45,914 bases of DNA, from assembly GCA_009693235.1 (NCBI GenBank), contig SHXR01000035.1:1-45914 (forward strand), given 5' to 3'. The DNA comes from Betaproteobacteria bacterium. Its GTDB lineage: Bacteria > Pseudomonadota > Gammaproteobacteria > Burkholderiales > SG8-39. This document shows, in pieces, positions 1-8,855 of the stretch. The translations under genes and the position numbers were made by a program. Numbering within the stretch: position 1 is the stretch's first letter; each line of letters starts with the position of its first letter. The notes under the pieces were generated by a model, which saw only the letters and a list, made by a program, of their open reading frames with translations, did no database searches and was not told the origin of the DNA.

Positions 1-87
1 GCCTTCCCATCCCGAACAGGACCGTGAAACGGCGCCGCGCCGATGATAGTGCGGATTGCCCGCGTGAAAGTAGGTCACCGCCAGGCT
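1..87 (+). rRNA. rrf: 5S ribosomal RNA, 3' part
   Basis: The first 87 bases match the 3' three quarters of a betaproteobacterial 5S rRNA: the CATCCCGAACAGG block, GTGAAACG, CGCCGATGATAGTG, GTGAAAGTAGGTCA and the closing CGCCAGGC. The 5' end lies outside the window, so 16S, 23S and any tRNAs of this operon should lie upstream. The exact 3' end (86 to 88) cannot be fixed by eye. Confidence 0.95.
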
Positions 88-100
88 TATCTACACCCCA

Positions 101-141
101 AACGCCTCGATGCTCCACGCATCGGGGCGTTCGGCTTTTTT
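101..141 (+). terminator. Rho-independent terminator of the rRNA operon
   Basis: A 13-bp stem pairs 101-113 with 119-131 around the loop TCCAC, with one G-T wobble at 107/125. CGGC and six T follow at 136-141. It sits 14 bases after the 5S gene, as expected for the end of an rrn transcript. Confidence 0.9.
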
Positions 142-525
142 GGAGGGGGCACCTCCGGACATTGCTGTTTCCGCAGCGGGCGGAAGTTCTCGACGGGCGG
201 TATGCAGGATCCTCATTGCCTGGTTGCGAAGCATTGCCAGGTGACGAAGATTGCCGTGTTGCGCCCACGAGCGTCATAATTTAACCATACATCTACATTG
301 TGATTGCCCGTTGTGCCCGTAAAACGTTAAGGTATGACAAATATCGTCACATCGCTGCATTGGGGTCCGGTCGAAGGGATTCTGCGGCATCGATGGGACG
401 GACCAGCGAACTAATCGCTCGGATAAATCACAGTCGGTCTGCAAGGTCCCCTCCGATCGGAGGCAGGCGCGATACCGCGGCATCTTCTGATCGGTGAGCA
501 CACAGCATTGGGGGCTGGTGCGAGC
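142..525. other. Non-coding stretch between rRNA terminator and DUF1631 gene
   Basis: About 380 bases without a convincing gene. Short open frames on both strands have no family resemblance and no ribosome-binding site. The stretch should hold the promoter of the gene starting at 526, but no clear -35/-10 pair was found. A small GGAGG/CCTCC inverted repeat lies at 141-156. Confidence 0.5.
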
Positions 526-2778
526 ATGGGAACATCGAAAAACATACTGTTGACGCGCTGCATTGATTCGGCTCGCCATCGACTTTCCCGCGCATTGGCC
601 GACGCGATCGACGCGCTCCCGGAACGGTTGAGTTCGCATGGCGGGTTTTACGAGACGACAACCTATAGGGCATCAACAGCTCTGGTCGCTTCCCAAGCGA
701 TGGCGTGGCGCGGTGAAATCATCGAAACTTTCGAGCGCGAGATCACCAAAACATGGAACCGGACGGGCGAACAATTCGGCAACCGTAATGCATCGGCAAT
801 TGCAGCCCCATATCCTTATACAACTGGTGGCGGCACCGAGCTTTGGCTCATTGATGAAGCGACGATCGAAAATGAAATAGCGATCAGCCGCCTCGCGCAA
901 TCATCCAGAAATCGCATCGACGCCCAACTTCGGTTTGAAATGGAAACGCGCGTCGGAGATCTGTTCGGCAGTAAACGTCTCGCAGGATTTGCCAATCCCA
1001 TCGGACCGGAAGCGGTTTTCACTGCAATAAAGCGCGCCTGTGCGGCCGCCTCGGGTGAGCAGGAAATCAAAGCGGTCCTAAGCCACGCCCTCCATCCAAT
1101 GCTGGCCGATGCGCTGACAAGTCTCTTTCGGGAGATCAACGAATTACTAAAATCCGAAGGCGTTCTCCCCCATCTTCGCTTCGAAATCGAGCGCCCTCCC
1201 GGTGAAGCAGCGTTCCCTTTCGCAAAGCCCAGGCTTACCCAATCTACGAGAATCGATCATGCCATTGAGAAGACGCAGGACCGTTCAGCTGCGAAGTTCA
1301 ATGATGGTGAGTCGGCAAGGCTAACCCGCTTAGCTGACGTCCTGAATTCGGCCGAAGCCGCAGCGCAGCATGGCCCTGTTGATATCGCGAGGCTGGTTAC
1401 GGCGGTACTAAGCGGACCACCCGGGGCCGTGACCTTGGGCGCGGGACTTCAAGGCGACCGCCACAGCGCCCTTTATCGACAAGCCATCAAACTGTCGGTC
1501 GCGGCGCCCCTTACTGAAGCGCTGACCAAGATGCAGTCCAAGATGCCGCTGGACAGCAACGGAAGCCCGCGAACGCATAGCGCCGATGAATTGGTTGCCT
1601 ATCTAGACCAGGTCGACCAACTTTATAAGCACCCGATCGACGTTCTCACTGGCCAACTAATCGCGGCGGTCTACCGGCATATTCTGGAAGACGACCAGCT
1701 TGCCACCCCAGTCAAGCGAGAGTTGGCCCGTTTGCAGATCGTTGCGCTGAAGGCGGCATTGCTGGATCGGACGTTCTTTGCACGCGAAGAACATCCATTT
1801 CGCCGCATGATGTCTCAGATCACTAGGCTTTCCGTGGACCCTCAATTTGATCTGCGTACTGACGGTCCGTTTGAGAAAATCCTACACGATACCGTGGAAG
1901 GCCTGCTGGCTCGATTCGAAAGCGACCTAATGATCTTCGATGTCGCGCTTGAGCGATTTGCCGAAGCAATCGAGAAGCACGCCAATCCCAGCGAGAGTTC
2001 AATTGCAACGCTCGCCGAGACACCGGTTGCAAACGAATTTGTTGCGTTGGCGACAGGCGATGCAGCCCAACAAATTTCACAACGCATCGCTCCCAAAACA
2101 CCGGCCTATATTGAGACCTTTCTAAAAGAGACCTGGGTACCGTTATTAGCGGCGGCCGACGTGAATGGACTGCCAGACGAAGATAACTATGCCGCACGCA
2201 TGGAGGCAGCTGAACAGCTTGTGTGGAGTGTTACGCCAATGCAACCAACCGAACTACCGAAACTCATCACCATTCTCCCTGGACTGATCAGAGCCTTGCG
2301 CCGCGGTATGCGTGCAGCCAATGCTTCCCTGCAACAGGAAGAAGAATTCTTGGCGAATCTGATGACTTCCCATACCAACCTCATGCAAGGAAGGCGCCGC
2401 CAACCGGATTCATCGGAACTCAGGGGATCAAGAATTGCGTATGACGTGTCGAGACATGCAGATACCAATGTAGATCGGTATCCGCTGGTGCTGCCGCCAA
2501 GTGACAACGCTACCGTCGTCATTGCCATGCCCTTCTTGAAACGCGGTCAAATTGTCGAGTTTCTCGAGGAAGTCAGTGTGGTGCGAAGAACATTGGTTTG
2601 GGTGAGCCCAAGAAACTCGCACTATGTGTTCTCGTCGGATCAATTCGGCCCGCGAAGCTTAACGTCGCTTCAGCTTGCTGAAGCAATCCGCATTGGCCGA
2701 GTGGTGCCGGTGTCTGACCAAGCATCCATTGTCGATCGCGCCGTGACCTCGGTGACCTACATCAAGCAAGCTGCGTAA
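526..2778 (+). CDS. DUF1631 family protein
   Basis: 750-residue cytoplasmic protein of the DUF1631 family, which is widespread in Beta- and Gammaproteobacteria and has no established function; older annotations sometimes call it thymidine phosphorylase, without support here. The family signature I recognise is the C-terminus: a segment on staying active on a hydrophilic surface, then LVWVSPRNSHYVFSSDQFG and a closing helix ending in GRVVPV, resembling a PilZ-like module. The N-terminal two thirds is helical with no recognisable catalytic motif. The frame opens at a TTG (508), but the ATG at 526 is preferred because GGGG lies about 11 bases upstream. It stands alone between the rRNA operon and a convergent GST gene. 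Length matches the family. Confidence 0.8.
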   Translation: MGTSKNILLTRCIDSARHRLSRALADAIDALPERLSSHGGFYETTTYRASTALVASQAMAWRGEIIETFEREITKTWNRTGEQFGNRNASAIAAPYPYTTGGGTELWLIDEATIENEIAISRLAQSSRNRIDAQLRFEMETRVGDLFGSKRLAGFANPIGPEAVFTAIKRACAAASGEQEIKAVLSHALHPMLADALTSLFREINELLKSEGVLPHLRFEIERPPGEAAFPFAKPRLTQSTRIDHAIEKTQDRSAAKFNDGESARLTRLADVLNSAEAAAQHGPVDIARLVTAVLSGPPGAVTLGAGLQGDRHSALYRQAIKLSVAAPLTEALTKMQSKMPLDSNGSPRTHSADELVAYLDQVDQLYKHPIDVLTGQLIAAVYRHILEDDQLATPVKRELARLQIVALKAALLDRTFFAREEHPFRRMMSQITRLSVDPQFDLRTDGPFEKILHDTVEGLLARFESDLMIFDVALERFAEAIEKHANPSESSIATLAETPVANEFVALATGDAAQQISQRIAPKTPAYIETFLKETWVPLLAAADVNGLPDEDNYAARMEAAEQLVWSVTPMQPTELPKLITILPGLIRALRRGMRAANASLQQEEEFLANLMTSHTNLMQGRRRQPDSSELRGSRIAYDVSRHADTNVDRYPLVLPPSDNATVVIAMPFLKRGQIVEFLEEVSVVRRTLVWVSPRNSHYVFSSDQFGPRSLTSLQLAEAIRIGRVVPVSDQASIVDRAVTSVTYIKQAA

Positions 2779-2817
2779 TCCACCCGGACAGCTCCGTGTA
2801 CTATCCATAGAGAACAC

Positions 2818-2839
2818 GGCGCGGCTCGCAAGCCGCGCC
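2818..2839. terminator. Hairpin between convergent genes, probable two-way terminator
   Basis: Perfect 9-bp inverted repeat, GGCGCGGCT / AGCCGCGCC, with the loop CGCA, between the ends of the DUF1631 gene and the convergent GST gene. There is no clear T-run on either side, so termination is inferred from placement and stem strength. Confidence 0.5.
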
Positions 2840-2873
2840 CGCAATGGTCCCTTCGAGCACGATCATCAATTGC

Positions 2874-3497
2874 TTATGCGAGAGGCGTGTCCGAGAACGC
2901 CTCCTTCGCAGCCGGCCGTGCGGTGATCGCTTCGAACCAGCGTTTGAGATTGGGGAAGTTCGCGAGGTCAATGCCGTGCCAAGTGCGGCGTGTCAACATG
3001 GGTGACATCATCACATCGGCAACGGAATACTGGGCCCCCGCTAAAAACGCGCTTTGACCGAGCCGGGCTTCGAGCATGGTGTACAGGGCCTTCGCGCGAG
3101 CCAGAGCAGCCTGCTCCGCCGTCGGTTCCTTTGGAATCCGTCCTTGCGCCATCATGTGCAAGGGGATTACCCCAGGCACGAACGTCGCTGAATGCCAGAA
3201 CATCCACTGGTAACAGGCAGCGCGCTCCGCAGCGTTGGTTGGCAGTAGCTTGCCGCTCTTTTCAGCCAGATACAGCAGGATCGCGCCGGATTCAAAGATC
3301 GTGAGGGGACCGCCCGGCGCATCGTTGTCGATGATGGTCGGGATAACCTGATTCGGATTCATCTTCGTGTACTCAGGCGTCTTGTGCTGCCCCTTTGAAA
3401 GATCAACCGGAATGATCCGGTGGGCAAGGCCCGACTCAGCGAGCATCAGAATCGCTTTGCGCCCGTTCCCGGTTTTCCATGTGTGACAATCAATCAT
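2874..3497 (-). CDS. Glutathione S-transferase family protein (YfcG/Ure2p-like)
   Basis: 207-residue cytosolic GST. The thioredoxin-like N-terminal domain (about 1-82) carries the TGNGRK segment (9-14), NPNQVIPTI with the cis-proline and the glutathione gamma-Glu contact ES at 69-70. The all-helical C-terminal domain follows, with the N-capping box SVADVMMSP. The TxN pattern near the N-terminus and the GGPLTIFESGAIL segment resemble YfcG/Ure2p-type enzymes, which act in disulfide reduction or detoxification; the actual substrate is unknown. Start: ATG at 3497 has a perfect AGGAG eight bases upstream; the frame is open further upstream (to 3617) but lacks such a site. The gene is divergent from the Bug receptor gene with about 236 bases between them. 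Confidence 0.9.
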   Translation of the reverse strand: MIDCHTWKTGNGRKAILMLAESGLAHRIIPVDLSKGQHKTPEYTKMNPNQVIPTIIDNDAPGGPLTIFESGAILLYLAEKSGKLLPTNAAERAACYQWMFWHSATFVPGVIPLHMMAQGRIPKEPTAEQAALARAKALYTMLEARLGQSAFLAGAQYSVADVMMSPMLTRRTWHGIDLANFPNLKRWFEAITARPAAKEAFSDTPLA

Positions 3498-3733
3498 CGT
3501 TTTCTCCTGTTGGAATTGCGCACAATATTCGTGACAGCGCCGCCTGGCCGCGTCATTGGGCCGCGCTTGATGTGGACTGGCTTCGGAATCATACCAAGTG
3601 ATGCCCCGTTGCCTCACGCACCCGCCGGTGCATCGCCCGATCGCGAATCATCGTACGCTGCCCTGCTGGCATATAGTTCGAGCGAGCGATCCAACCGGTT
3701 GCAATGGTTGATCACCGATTGAAAGGGGAAACG

Positions 3734-4681
3734 ATGGGCAATGTCCGTATGTGGTGTTGGTTCGTGCTTCTGACGCTTCCAGTGGCTGCGATGGGACAGA
3801 GCTGGCCCACAAAGCCTATCCAGATCTTTCATGGGTTCGCTGCCGGCGGTAATCCAGACATTGTCGCGCGGCTCATCGCTCCAATTTTGAGCGAGCGCCT
3901 GGGCCAGCCGATTGTCGTCGAGCCAAGGCCCGGCGCCGGCGGGCGGATTGCGACACTCCATGTGGCACGGCAACCCCCGGACGGCCATTCCCTGATCATG
4001 TTGACAGGCGGCGATTCCGTCCTCGCTGCGACACTCAAAGATTTGCCTTACGACCTGCTCCGAGATTTTGTATTCATCTCAGCCACGACCCAATTCCCAT
4101 TCTTGATTCTCGTCCAATCGAGTTCACCCTATCGAACATTGCGTGATTTGCTCGACGATGCTAGGCGGCGGCCCGGCAAACTGAGCTACGGGCATTCGGG
4201 GACCGGAACGACCCTTCACTTGGTGGGCGAACTGATCAAGGAAATGGCCGGCATCGACATGGTGCACATTCCGACCAAAGGCACCCAAGCCCAGGAGCTT
4301 GCCGCCGGGCGCCTAGAGATGAGCGTAGGTGTTTCTACCTCATCGATGCCCTTCCTGAAATCGGGAAAGATACGTGCGCTGGCGGTTACCTCAGCCTCCC
4401 GATCAAAGGATTTTCCGGATGCAGAAGCGGTAGGTGAGACATTGCCGGGCTATGAAGTCACTTCATGGTTGGGTCTTGCCGCGCCGGCTGGAACGAATGT
4501 CGCCGTGATTGAACGTCTATCGAATGAAGTGCGGGCTGTCCTTGCGCAAGAAGAGGTAAAGGCGCGGCTCCTCAATATCGGCGCAGAGCCATTTGGAACA
4601 ACTGGCCCGGAGTTCCGTTCCCGTGTCGAAGCCGACTTCAAGAAATGGCGCGCGTTGGCCGAGAAGGTCAAACTGGATTGA
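3734..4681 (+). CDS. Bug/TctC-type tripartite tricarboxylate transporter substrate-binding protein
   Basis: 315-residue periplasmic receptor of the Bug (TctC) family. A signal peptide (hydrophobic core WFVLLTLPVAAMG) is followed by the hallmark start of the mature protein, WPTKPIQIFHGFAAGGNPDIVAR, the PGAGGRIA ligand loop, an LPYDLLRDF block and LSYGHSGTGTTLHL, in family order. Bug proteins bind carboxylates or amides, mostly to feed TctAB membrane pumps; many are orphans, and no TctA or TctB gene is visible here. Start: ATG 3734 has AAAGGGG upstream; ATG 3704 in the same frame does not. The stop overlaps the start of the MFS gene by the TTGA arrangement, so the two are probably translationally coupled. 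The ligand cannot be predicted. Confidence 0.9.
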   Translation: MGNVRMWCWFVLLTLPVAAMGQSWPTKPIQIFHGFAAGGNPDIVARLIAPILSERLGQPIVVEPRPGAGGRIATLHVARQPPDGHSLIMLTGGDSVLAATLKDLPYDLLRDFVFISATTQFPFLILVQSSSPYRTLRDLLDDARRRPGKLSYGHSGTGTTLHLVGELIKEMAGIDMVHIPTKGTQAQELAAGRLEMSVGVSTSSMPFLKSGKIRALAVTSASRSKDFPDAEAVGETLPGYEVTSWLGLAAPAGTNVAVIERLSNEVRAVLAQEEVKARLLNIGAEPFGTTGPEFRSRVEADFKKWRALAEKVKLD

Positions 4682-5919
4682 GCAACGATGCCCGTCCCGA
4701 GCAGCGTGTCTTTCGTACGCAGTATTTAGCGACGCTCTTTCTGCCCTTTGCAGCCGGATTTTTCCTGTCGTTCATCTTTCGCAATACCAACGCGGTGATC
4801 TCAAAAGATCTCCGGCTCGAGTTGAATTTGACGGCCGCCGATCTCGGGCTGTTGACGAGTGCATATTTTCTCGCCTTTGCATTGATGCAGATTCCGGTTG
4901 GGGTGCTGCTCGATCGGTATGGACCCAGAAAAGTGGTGGTGTCCTTGCTCGTTGTGGCGGCCTTTGGCGCTTTGGCGTTTGCTCAGGCGGAGACGCTAAC
5001 AACGTTGACGGTGGCCCGCGCACTGATTGGGGTTGGCGTGTCAGCCTGCCTGATGGGAGCCTTCAAAGCGTTCGCACTATGGTTTCCACAAGACCGCATT
5101 GCCACGGCGAACGGTTGGGTGATCGCGGCCGGTGGTCTGGGTGCCCTCACGGCGACCATTCCTCTCGAAGTCGTCACGCAACGCTTTGGGTGGCGAATGA
5201 TGTTCGTCGGCCTCGCCGGCATGGCTGTTGTGATCGGAATCTGGATTCTCACCGTCGTCCCGGAGAAATCAGCAGTTACTAAGCGAGAAGATTGGATGGA
5301 GCAGATCAGCAAGGTCGGCGCCATTCTTTCGACCAGAATGTTCTGGCAGATTGGACTGCCGATGGCAACCGTGCAAGCCGTCTACCAGGCCAATTTCGGT
5401 CTATGGCTCGTGCCTTGGCTCATGGATACGAATGGCCTCGATCGCGCTACCGCGGCACAGTGGCTCTTTTGGATGGCACTCGCCTCGACGATCGGATCGA
5501 TTGCCTACGGCAGCGGCGCCGACCAATTTGCCAAACGCGGTATCTCAAGATTGGCGATCTACCGGTTGGGTACCTCGCTTGCCATCGTCGGCTATTTCGC
5601 TTCGCTCATCGATATACCGGGTCGCCTGCCGATCCTTATCGTCTATGCATTTGGCGCCATCGCTCCAACGCTCGCCTACACACTGCTCACCCAGCGCTTC
5701 CCGCCGGAAATGTCCGGGCGCGTGACCACCGCAGTGAACATGACCATGTTTGCCGCAGTATTTGCTGCACAGTGGGGCGTCGGGACGATGCTTCGATTCT
5801 TTCCATTCGCTGATGGGCGGTATTCCGCGACTGCCTACGTCACCGCTTTCACCGTGCTTGGAATCTTTCAATTGATCGCATTGGCTTGGCTGCTATGCCC
5901 GGATCGCACAAAGCGATGA
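4678..5919 (+). CDS. MFS transporter
   Basis: About 413 residues with twelve likely membrane helices. The MFS signature between helices 2 and 3 is seen as GVLLDRYGPRKVV, and helix 4/5 carries ALIGVGVSACLMGAFKAF. It is a proton-coupled or facilitative carrier of unknown substrate, related to the NarK/anion-cation symporter type by general look. The likely start is TTG 4678, whose bases overlap the TGA of the receptor gene and which has GAGAAGG about ten bases upstream; ATG 4645 would add 11 residues but lacks a ribosome-binding site. Coupling to a Bug receptor suggests both handle the same organic acid, which is inference. Confidence 0.85.
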   Translation: MSNDARPEQRVFRTQYLATLFLPFAAGFFLSFIFRNTNAVISKDLRLELNLTAADLGLLTSAYFLAFALMQIPVGVLLDRYGPRKVVVSLLVVAAFGALAFAQAETLTTLTVARALIGVGVSACLMGAFKAFALWFPQDRIATANGWVIAAGGLGALTATIPLEVVTQRFGWRMMFVGLAGMAVVIGIWILTVVPEKSAVTKREDWMEQISKVGAILSTRMFWQIGLPMATVQAVYQANFGLWLVPWLMDTNGLDRATAAQWLFWMALASTIGSIAYGSGADQFAKRGISRLAIYRLGTSLAIVGYFASLIDIPGRLPILIVYAFGAIAPTLAYTLLTQRFPPEMSGRVTTAVNMTMFAAVFAAQWGVGTMLRFFPFADGRYSATAYVTAFTVLGIFQLIALAWLLCPDRTKR

Positions 5920-5968
5920 CAGGCATTCATGCAACTTGAATTCCGGCAGGTGTGCGAAACTGGCATCT

Positions 5969-6398
5969 ATGGATGCTGACCAATTCAACGCCGAAAAATA
6001 TACCAAGGGAATGCAGGGCACGCTCGGCGCGCATCTTGGCATCGCGTCGTCGAACTATCGAAGCAGCGAATCGTCGCCGAGCTTCCCGTTCACGATTTAC
6101 TTCTTAACCTGTCCGGTGTCGTGCACGGCGGAACGCTGATGGCGTTCGCCGATACCGTGGGCGCGGTTGGAACGATCATGAATCTTCCGGATCACGCAAA
6201 CACCGCCACCATCGAATCCAAACGAATTTCTTTGCGGCAGGTCGCCGCGGCGTGCTGCGCGCCGAATCGCTGCCCTTGCATATCGGCGCGCGGACGACGG
6301 TCTGGCAGACGCACGTAACCGACGATACCGGGCGGCTCTTGTCGATGACCGTTCAAACGCAAATGGTTATTCCCGGCAAAGGCGCCGGGGCGCCGTAA
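5969..6398 (+). pseudogene. PaaI-family (hotdog) thioesterase, two frameshifts
   Basis: Remnant or mis-sequenced gene of about 142 codons. Reading across three frames restores a PaaI-type acyl-CoA thioesterase: start MDADQFNAEKYTKGMQGTLG, then VVELSKQRIVAELPV, the hotdog core SGVVHGGTLMAFADTVGAVG (catalytic-loop HGG and the Asp-containing helix), then NFFAAGRRGVLRAES and the closing strand VWQTHVTDDTGRLLSMTVQTQ. Frame changes lie near 6043 (one base lost after GGCATC) and near 6220-6222 (AAA where AAAA is expected). Nothing else is missing, so a correct sequence would give an intact gene. It is convergent with the FKBP gene, whose end is 10 bases away. Confidence 0.75.
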
Positions 6399-6408
6399 AT
6401 CGACTTTC

Positions 6409-6753
6409 TTAGGCGATGCCGAGCAATTCCACTTCGAATACCAACGTTGCACCCGGCGGGATCACGCCACCTGCGCCGCGCGAACCATAGCCCAGTGTTG
6501 GCGGGATGGTGAGCTTCCTTACGCCGCCCACTTTCATGCCTTGCACGCCTTCATCCCATCCGGCGATCACTTGCCGGGCGCCCAATGAAAATTCGAACGG
6601 ATCATCGCGATCCTTGCTTGAATCAAATTTTTTGCCATCGGTCAGCCAGCCGGTGTAGTGCACGGTGACGTCTTGTCCGCTTGAGGCAGTATCGCCAGTC
6701 CCAAACAAAACTTCTTCGATGATGAGGCCGCTGGCGGAAGTGGTGGTCGACAT
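6409..6753 (-). CDS. FKBP-type peptidyl-prolyl cis-trans isomerase
   Basis: 114-residue single-domain FKBP with no signal peptide, hence a cytoplasmic prolyl isomerase and folding helper. Visible family signature: [18 protein letters not shown], then [37 protein letters not shown] and [14 protein letters not shown]. The active-site aromatic pocket residues (Tyr and Phe of HYTG, FDSS and FEFSLG, and the Trp of AGWDEG) are all present. Start ATG 6753 follows AAAGAGAA. It lies 54 bases downstream of the methyltransferase gene on the same strand, so the two may be co-transcribed. Confidence 0.95.
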   Translation of the reverse strand: MSTTTSASGLIIEEVLFGTGDTASSGQDVTVHYTGWLTDGKKFDSSKDRDDPFEFSLGARQVIAGWDEGVQGMKVGGVRKLTIPPTLGYGSRGAGGVIPPGATLVFEVELLGIA

Positions 6754-6807
6754 GAAATTCTCTTTCGTTTGAATTCGTCATTGTAGCGACGTACTTGCTT
6801 CCCGTCG

Positions 6808-7773
6808 TCAACCTGGACGCCGCCTGGCCGTCCAACGCCCGCCACCGGCCCGCGCTCGCGTCTCACCCTGCATACCCGAGTCATCGATCTTGCCGAGAAA
6901 CTCCGTCAACTGACCACTGTACAAGAGTGAAAACCGGATCGTATCGCTGCGCACCGTCACGTCCCTTAATTGTGTGTCGTGTTCGCCGATGATCGCGGTG
7001 CCGGTCAGCCGATCGGGCGTCTGGTCGATGACAAGAATAATCGGCTCCTTCGCAACGTCAGGCGGGGCGGTGAGTGACCAGGTTCCCCCAACCCGTGCGG
7101 GCACGACGTAGTAGAGCAGGGTCGTGTGGGTCATGCCGTTGATCATGAGCTTTTCTTCGGTGTCGAACGTCACCGTCTTATCGGCCGGCCACGGGGTGAG
7201 GGCATAGTCGTGCGAGACAATGCGGGCGCCCACCGGTAGTTCGGCACGCAACTTCGGCACCAGCCGCGGCATCAAGCGGGGCAACAGGTACATCGTGATC
7301 ACCGAGGCATCCTGCAACGAAGCATCAAACAGGTCCCGGGCTACGAATTTCACCCGATCTGCAAGGTCTTGGCTGGCCGCCTGCTTTTGCGAATACACCA
7401 CCAGACTTGCATCGCGTTCTAAGCCGACGCCACGCGCGCCGTAGCGTTTGGCGGCTTCGATTACCAATCGCCCATCGCCTGAGCCAAGGTCAAAGACGAC
7501 ATCATTGGGTTTGATTTCCGCGAGCTTCAACATTTCGTCCACGATGACCCACGGCGTCGGTACGAACGGCCCGCCATCGCTGGTGGTGGGCTGGTCCGCG
7601 GCGCGCAGATGCCGCGGATAAGCGAGCGACGCAAGAGGCGCGGCGGCCAGCGCTCCCAGCAGCCGGCGGCGATTGGCGCGCCGCACGCCGATCGAATGGT
7701 TACCACTCAGATCCTCTTCATTGGAAGTAAGATCGCCCGTTACAGATTTTCTATCGATGGAGATGTGAGTCAT
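6808..7773 (-). CDS. Class I SAM-dependent methyltransferase with Tat-like signal sequence
   Basis: Up to 321 residues. Motif I is clear as VVFDLGSGDGRLVIEAAKRYG (about 93-112), followed by the acidic GVGLERD at the end of strand 2, giving a Rossmann SAM-binding fold. Residues 31-58 form a twin-arginine-like leader: RRANRRRLLGALAAAPLASL, then a possible cleavage site near HLRA/AD. An exported methyltransferase is unusual, although this arrangement recurs in Betaproteobacteria. The ATG at 7773 shares the CATG palindrome with the ATG of the divergent gene; a GTG at 7686 would give a shorter protein beginning right at the leader and would leave 85 bases for promoters. Neither start has a good ribosome-binding site. 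The substrate is unknown. Confidence 0.8.
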   Translation of the reverse strand: MTHISIDRKSVTGDLTSNEEDLSGNHSIGVRRANRRRLLGALAAAPLASLAYPRHLRAADQPTTSDGGPFVPTPWVIVDEMLKLAEIKPNDVVFDLGSGDGRLVIEAAKRYGARGVGLERDASLVVYSQKQAASQDLADRVKFVARDLFDASLQDASVITMYLLPRLMPRLVPKLRAELPVGARIVSHDYALTPWPADKTVTFDTEEKLMINGMTHTTLLYYVVPARVGGTWSLTAPPDVAKEPIILVIDQTPDRLTGTAIIGEHDTQLRDVTVRSDTIRFSLLYSGQLTEFLGKIDDSGMQGETRARAGGGRWTARRRPG

Positions 7774-8851
7774 GGAATTCGGTTATTTCACGTTGAGCGA
7801 CAACCACTATCCGAACAGTCCGCGTACGCCGAACGACTTCGTGCTCGAAATCCGCGAACAGGCCATTCTCGCCGATCAGCTGGGCATGCATTCATGCTGG
7901 ATCGGTGAACATCATTTTGATTCACTGGGTGTCAATTCACGGCCTGACCTCTTGCTTGCCAGCATTATTCCGCTTACCAAGCATGTGCGGTTGGCGCCGG
8001 CAGTTTCCGTACTACCTCTTCATCATCCGGTGCATGTCGCCGAAACCTGGGCCACCCTCGATCTCCTTTCGGGCGGTCGCGTCGATTTCGCGGCCGGGCG
8101 GGGTTATGACCGCAATGAATACCGCCCATTTGGCGCCGACTTCTTCGCCTCCGCGGAAATCTTCGAGGAAAGCATCGACGTGCTCCTGAAAGCGTGGAAT
8201 TCACCCGGTCCGTGGTCCCACCAGGGGAAATACTACGACATCCCCGAGATGCGCATCACGCCGCGACCGGTGCAAACGCCGATGCCTTTCTATGTCGCTT
8301 CGTTCTCCATGACCAGCGCCGAGATGGCAGCCAAGCGTGGCCTCAACATCATTTACGCGCCGTTTGCGACTGCGATGATTTTCGGCGGTCTCGACAAAGC
8401 GGTGAACAGTTATCGCGAAGCGTGTGTCCGTGCTGGCACCAAGCCTGGTCGCGCGATGTGCAGCTACTTTATCTTTATCGCCGATGATGCGAAGGCCGAT
8501 GACTACGGCCGCCAGGCCCAGCTTGACTACTTCAACCATTGCGTATTCCGCTCGATCCCCAGCAAGCCGGAAGAAGCGCCACCAACGATGCAGTACTTCA
8601 TCAAGATCACCGAGATCCTCCGCAACATGAAAAAAGAGAATCTCTCCGATCGTTCGATTCTGATCGGCACGCCTGCGCAGATCATCGAGTCATTGAAGAA
8701 GGTCGAAGCGGCGGGCATCGAAGAGGTGATTCTCTATTTCAACGTCGGCAACAAACCGAACGCGCTGGTGAAAGAGCAGATGCACCGCTTCATGGAAGAG
8801 ATCGCGCCGCATTTTCAAGGCAAACATATTGAGCGCCGGGCGACGCGCTGA
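7772..8851 (+). CDS. LLM-class flavin-dependent oxidoreductase (luciferase-like)
   Basis: 359-residue bacterial-luciferase-like TIM-barrel enzyme. Family features: MEFGYFTLSDNH at strand 1, AILADQLGMHSCWIGEHHF, PLTKHVRLAPAVSVLPLHHPVHVAE, the glycine-rich LSGGRVDFAAGRGYDRNEY, KYYDIPEMRITPRPVQTPMPFYVA, and the C-terminal ILIGTPAQIIESLKK. These enzymes use FMNH2, or F420 in other lineages, to oxygenate or desulfonate small substrates. The substrate here is unknown. Start ATG 7772 has GGAG about nine bases upstream. Its 3' end is only four bases from the end of the convergent M20 gene. A second, sequence-distinct LLM enzyme lies at 43792-45078. Confidence 0.9.
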   Translation: MEFGYFTLSDNHYPNSPRTPNDFVLEIREQAILADQLGMHSCWIGEHHFDSLGVNSRPDLLLASIIPLTKHVRLAPAVSVLPLHHPVHVAETWATLDLLSGGRVDFAAGRGYDRNEYRPFGADFFASAEIFEESIDVLLKAWNSPGPWSHQGKYYDIPEMRITPRPVQTPMPFYVASFSMTSAEMAAKRGLNIIYAPFATAMIFGGLDKAVNSYREACVRAGTKPGRAMCSYFIFIADDAKADDYGRQAQLDYFNHCVFRSIPSKPEEAPPTMQYFIKITEILRNMKKENLSDRSILIGTPAQIIESLKKVEAAGIEEVILYFNVGNKPNALVKEQMHRFMEEIAPHFQGKHIERRATR

Positions 8852-8855
8852 CGGG

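Noticed and set aside
142..525. tRNA gene or small RNA after the 5S gene
   Set aside because: A strong terminator follows the 5S directly and no cloverleaf or conserved T-loop was found.
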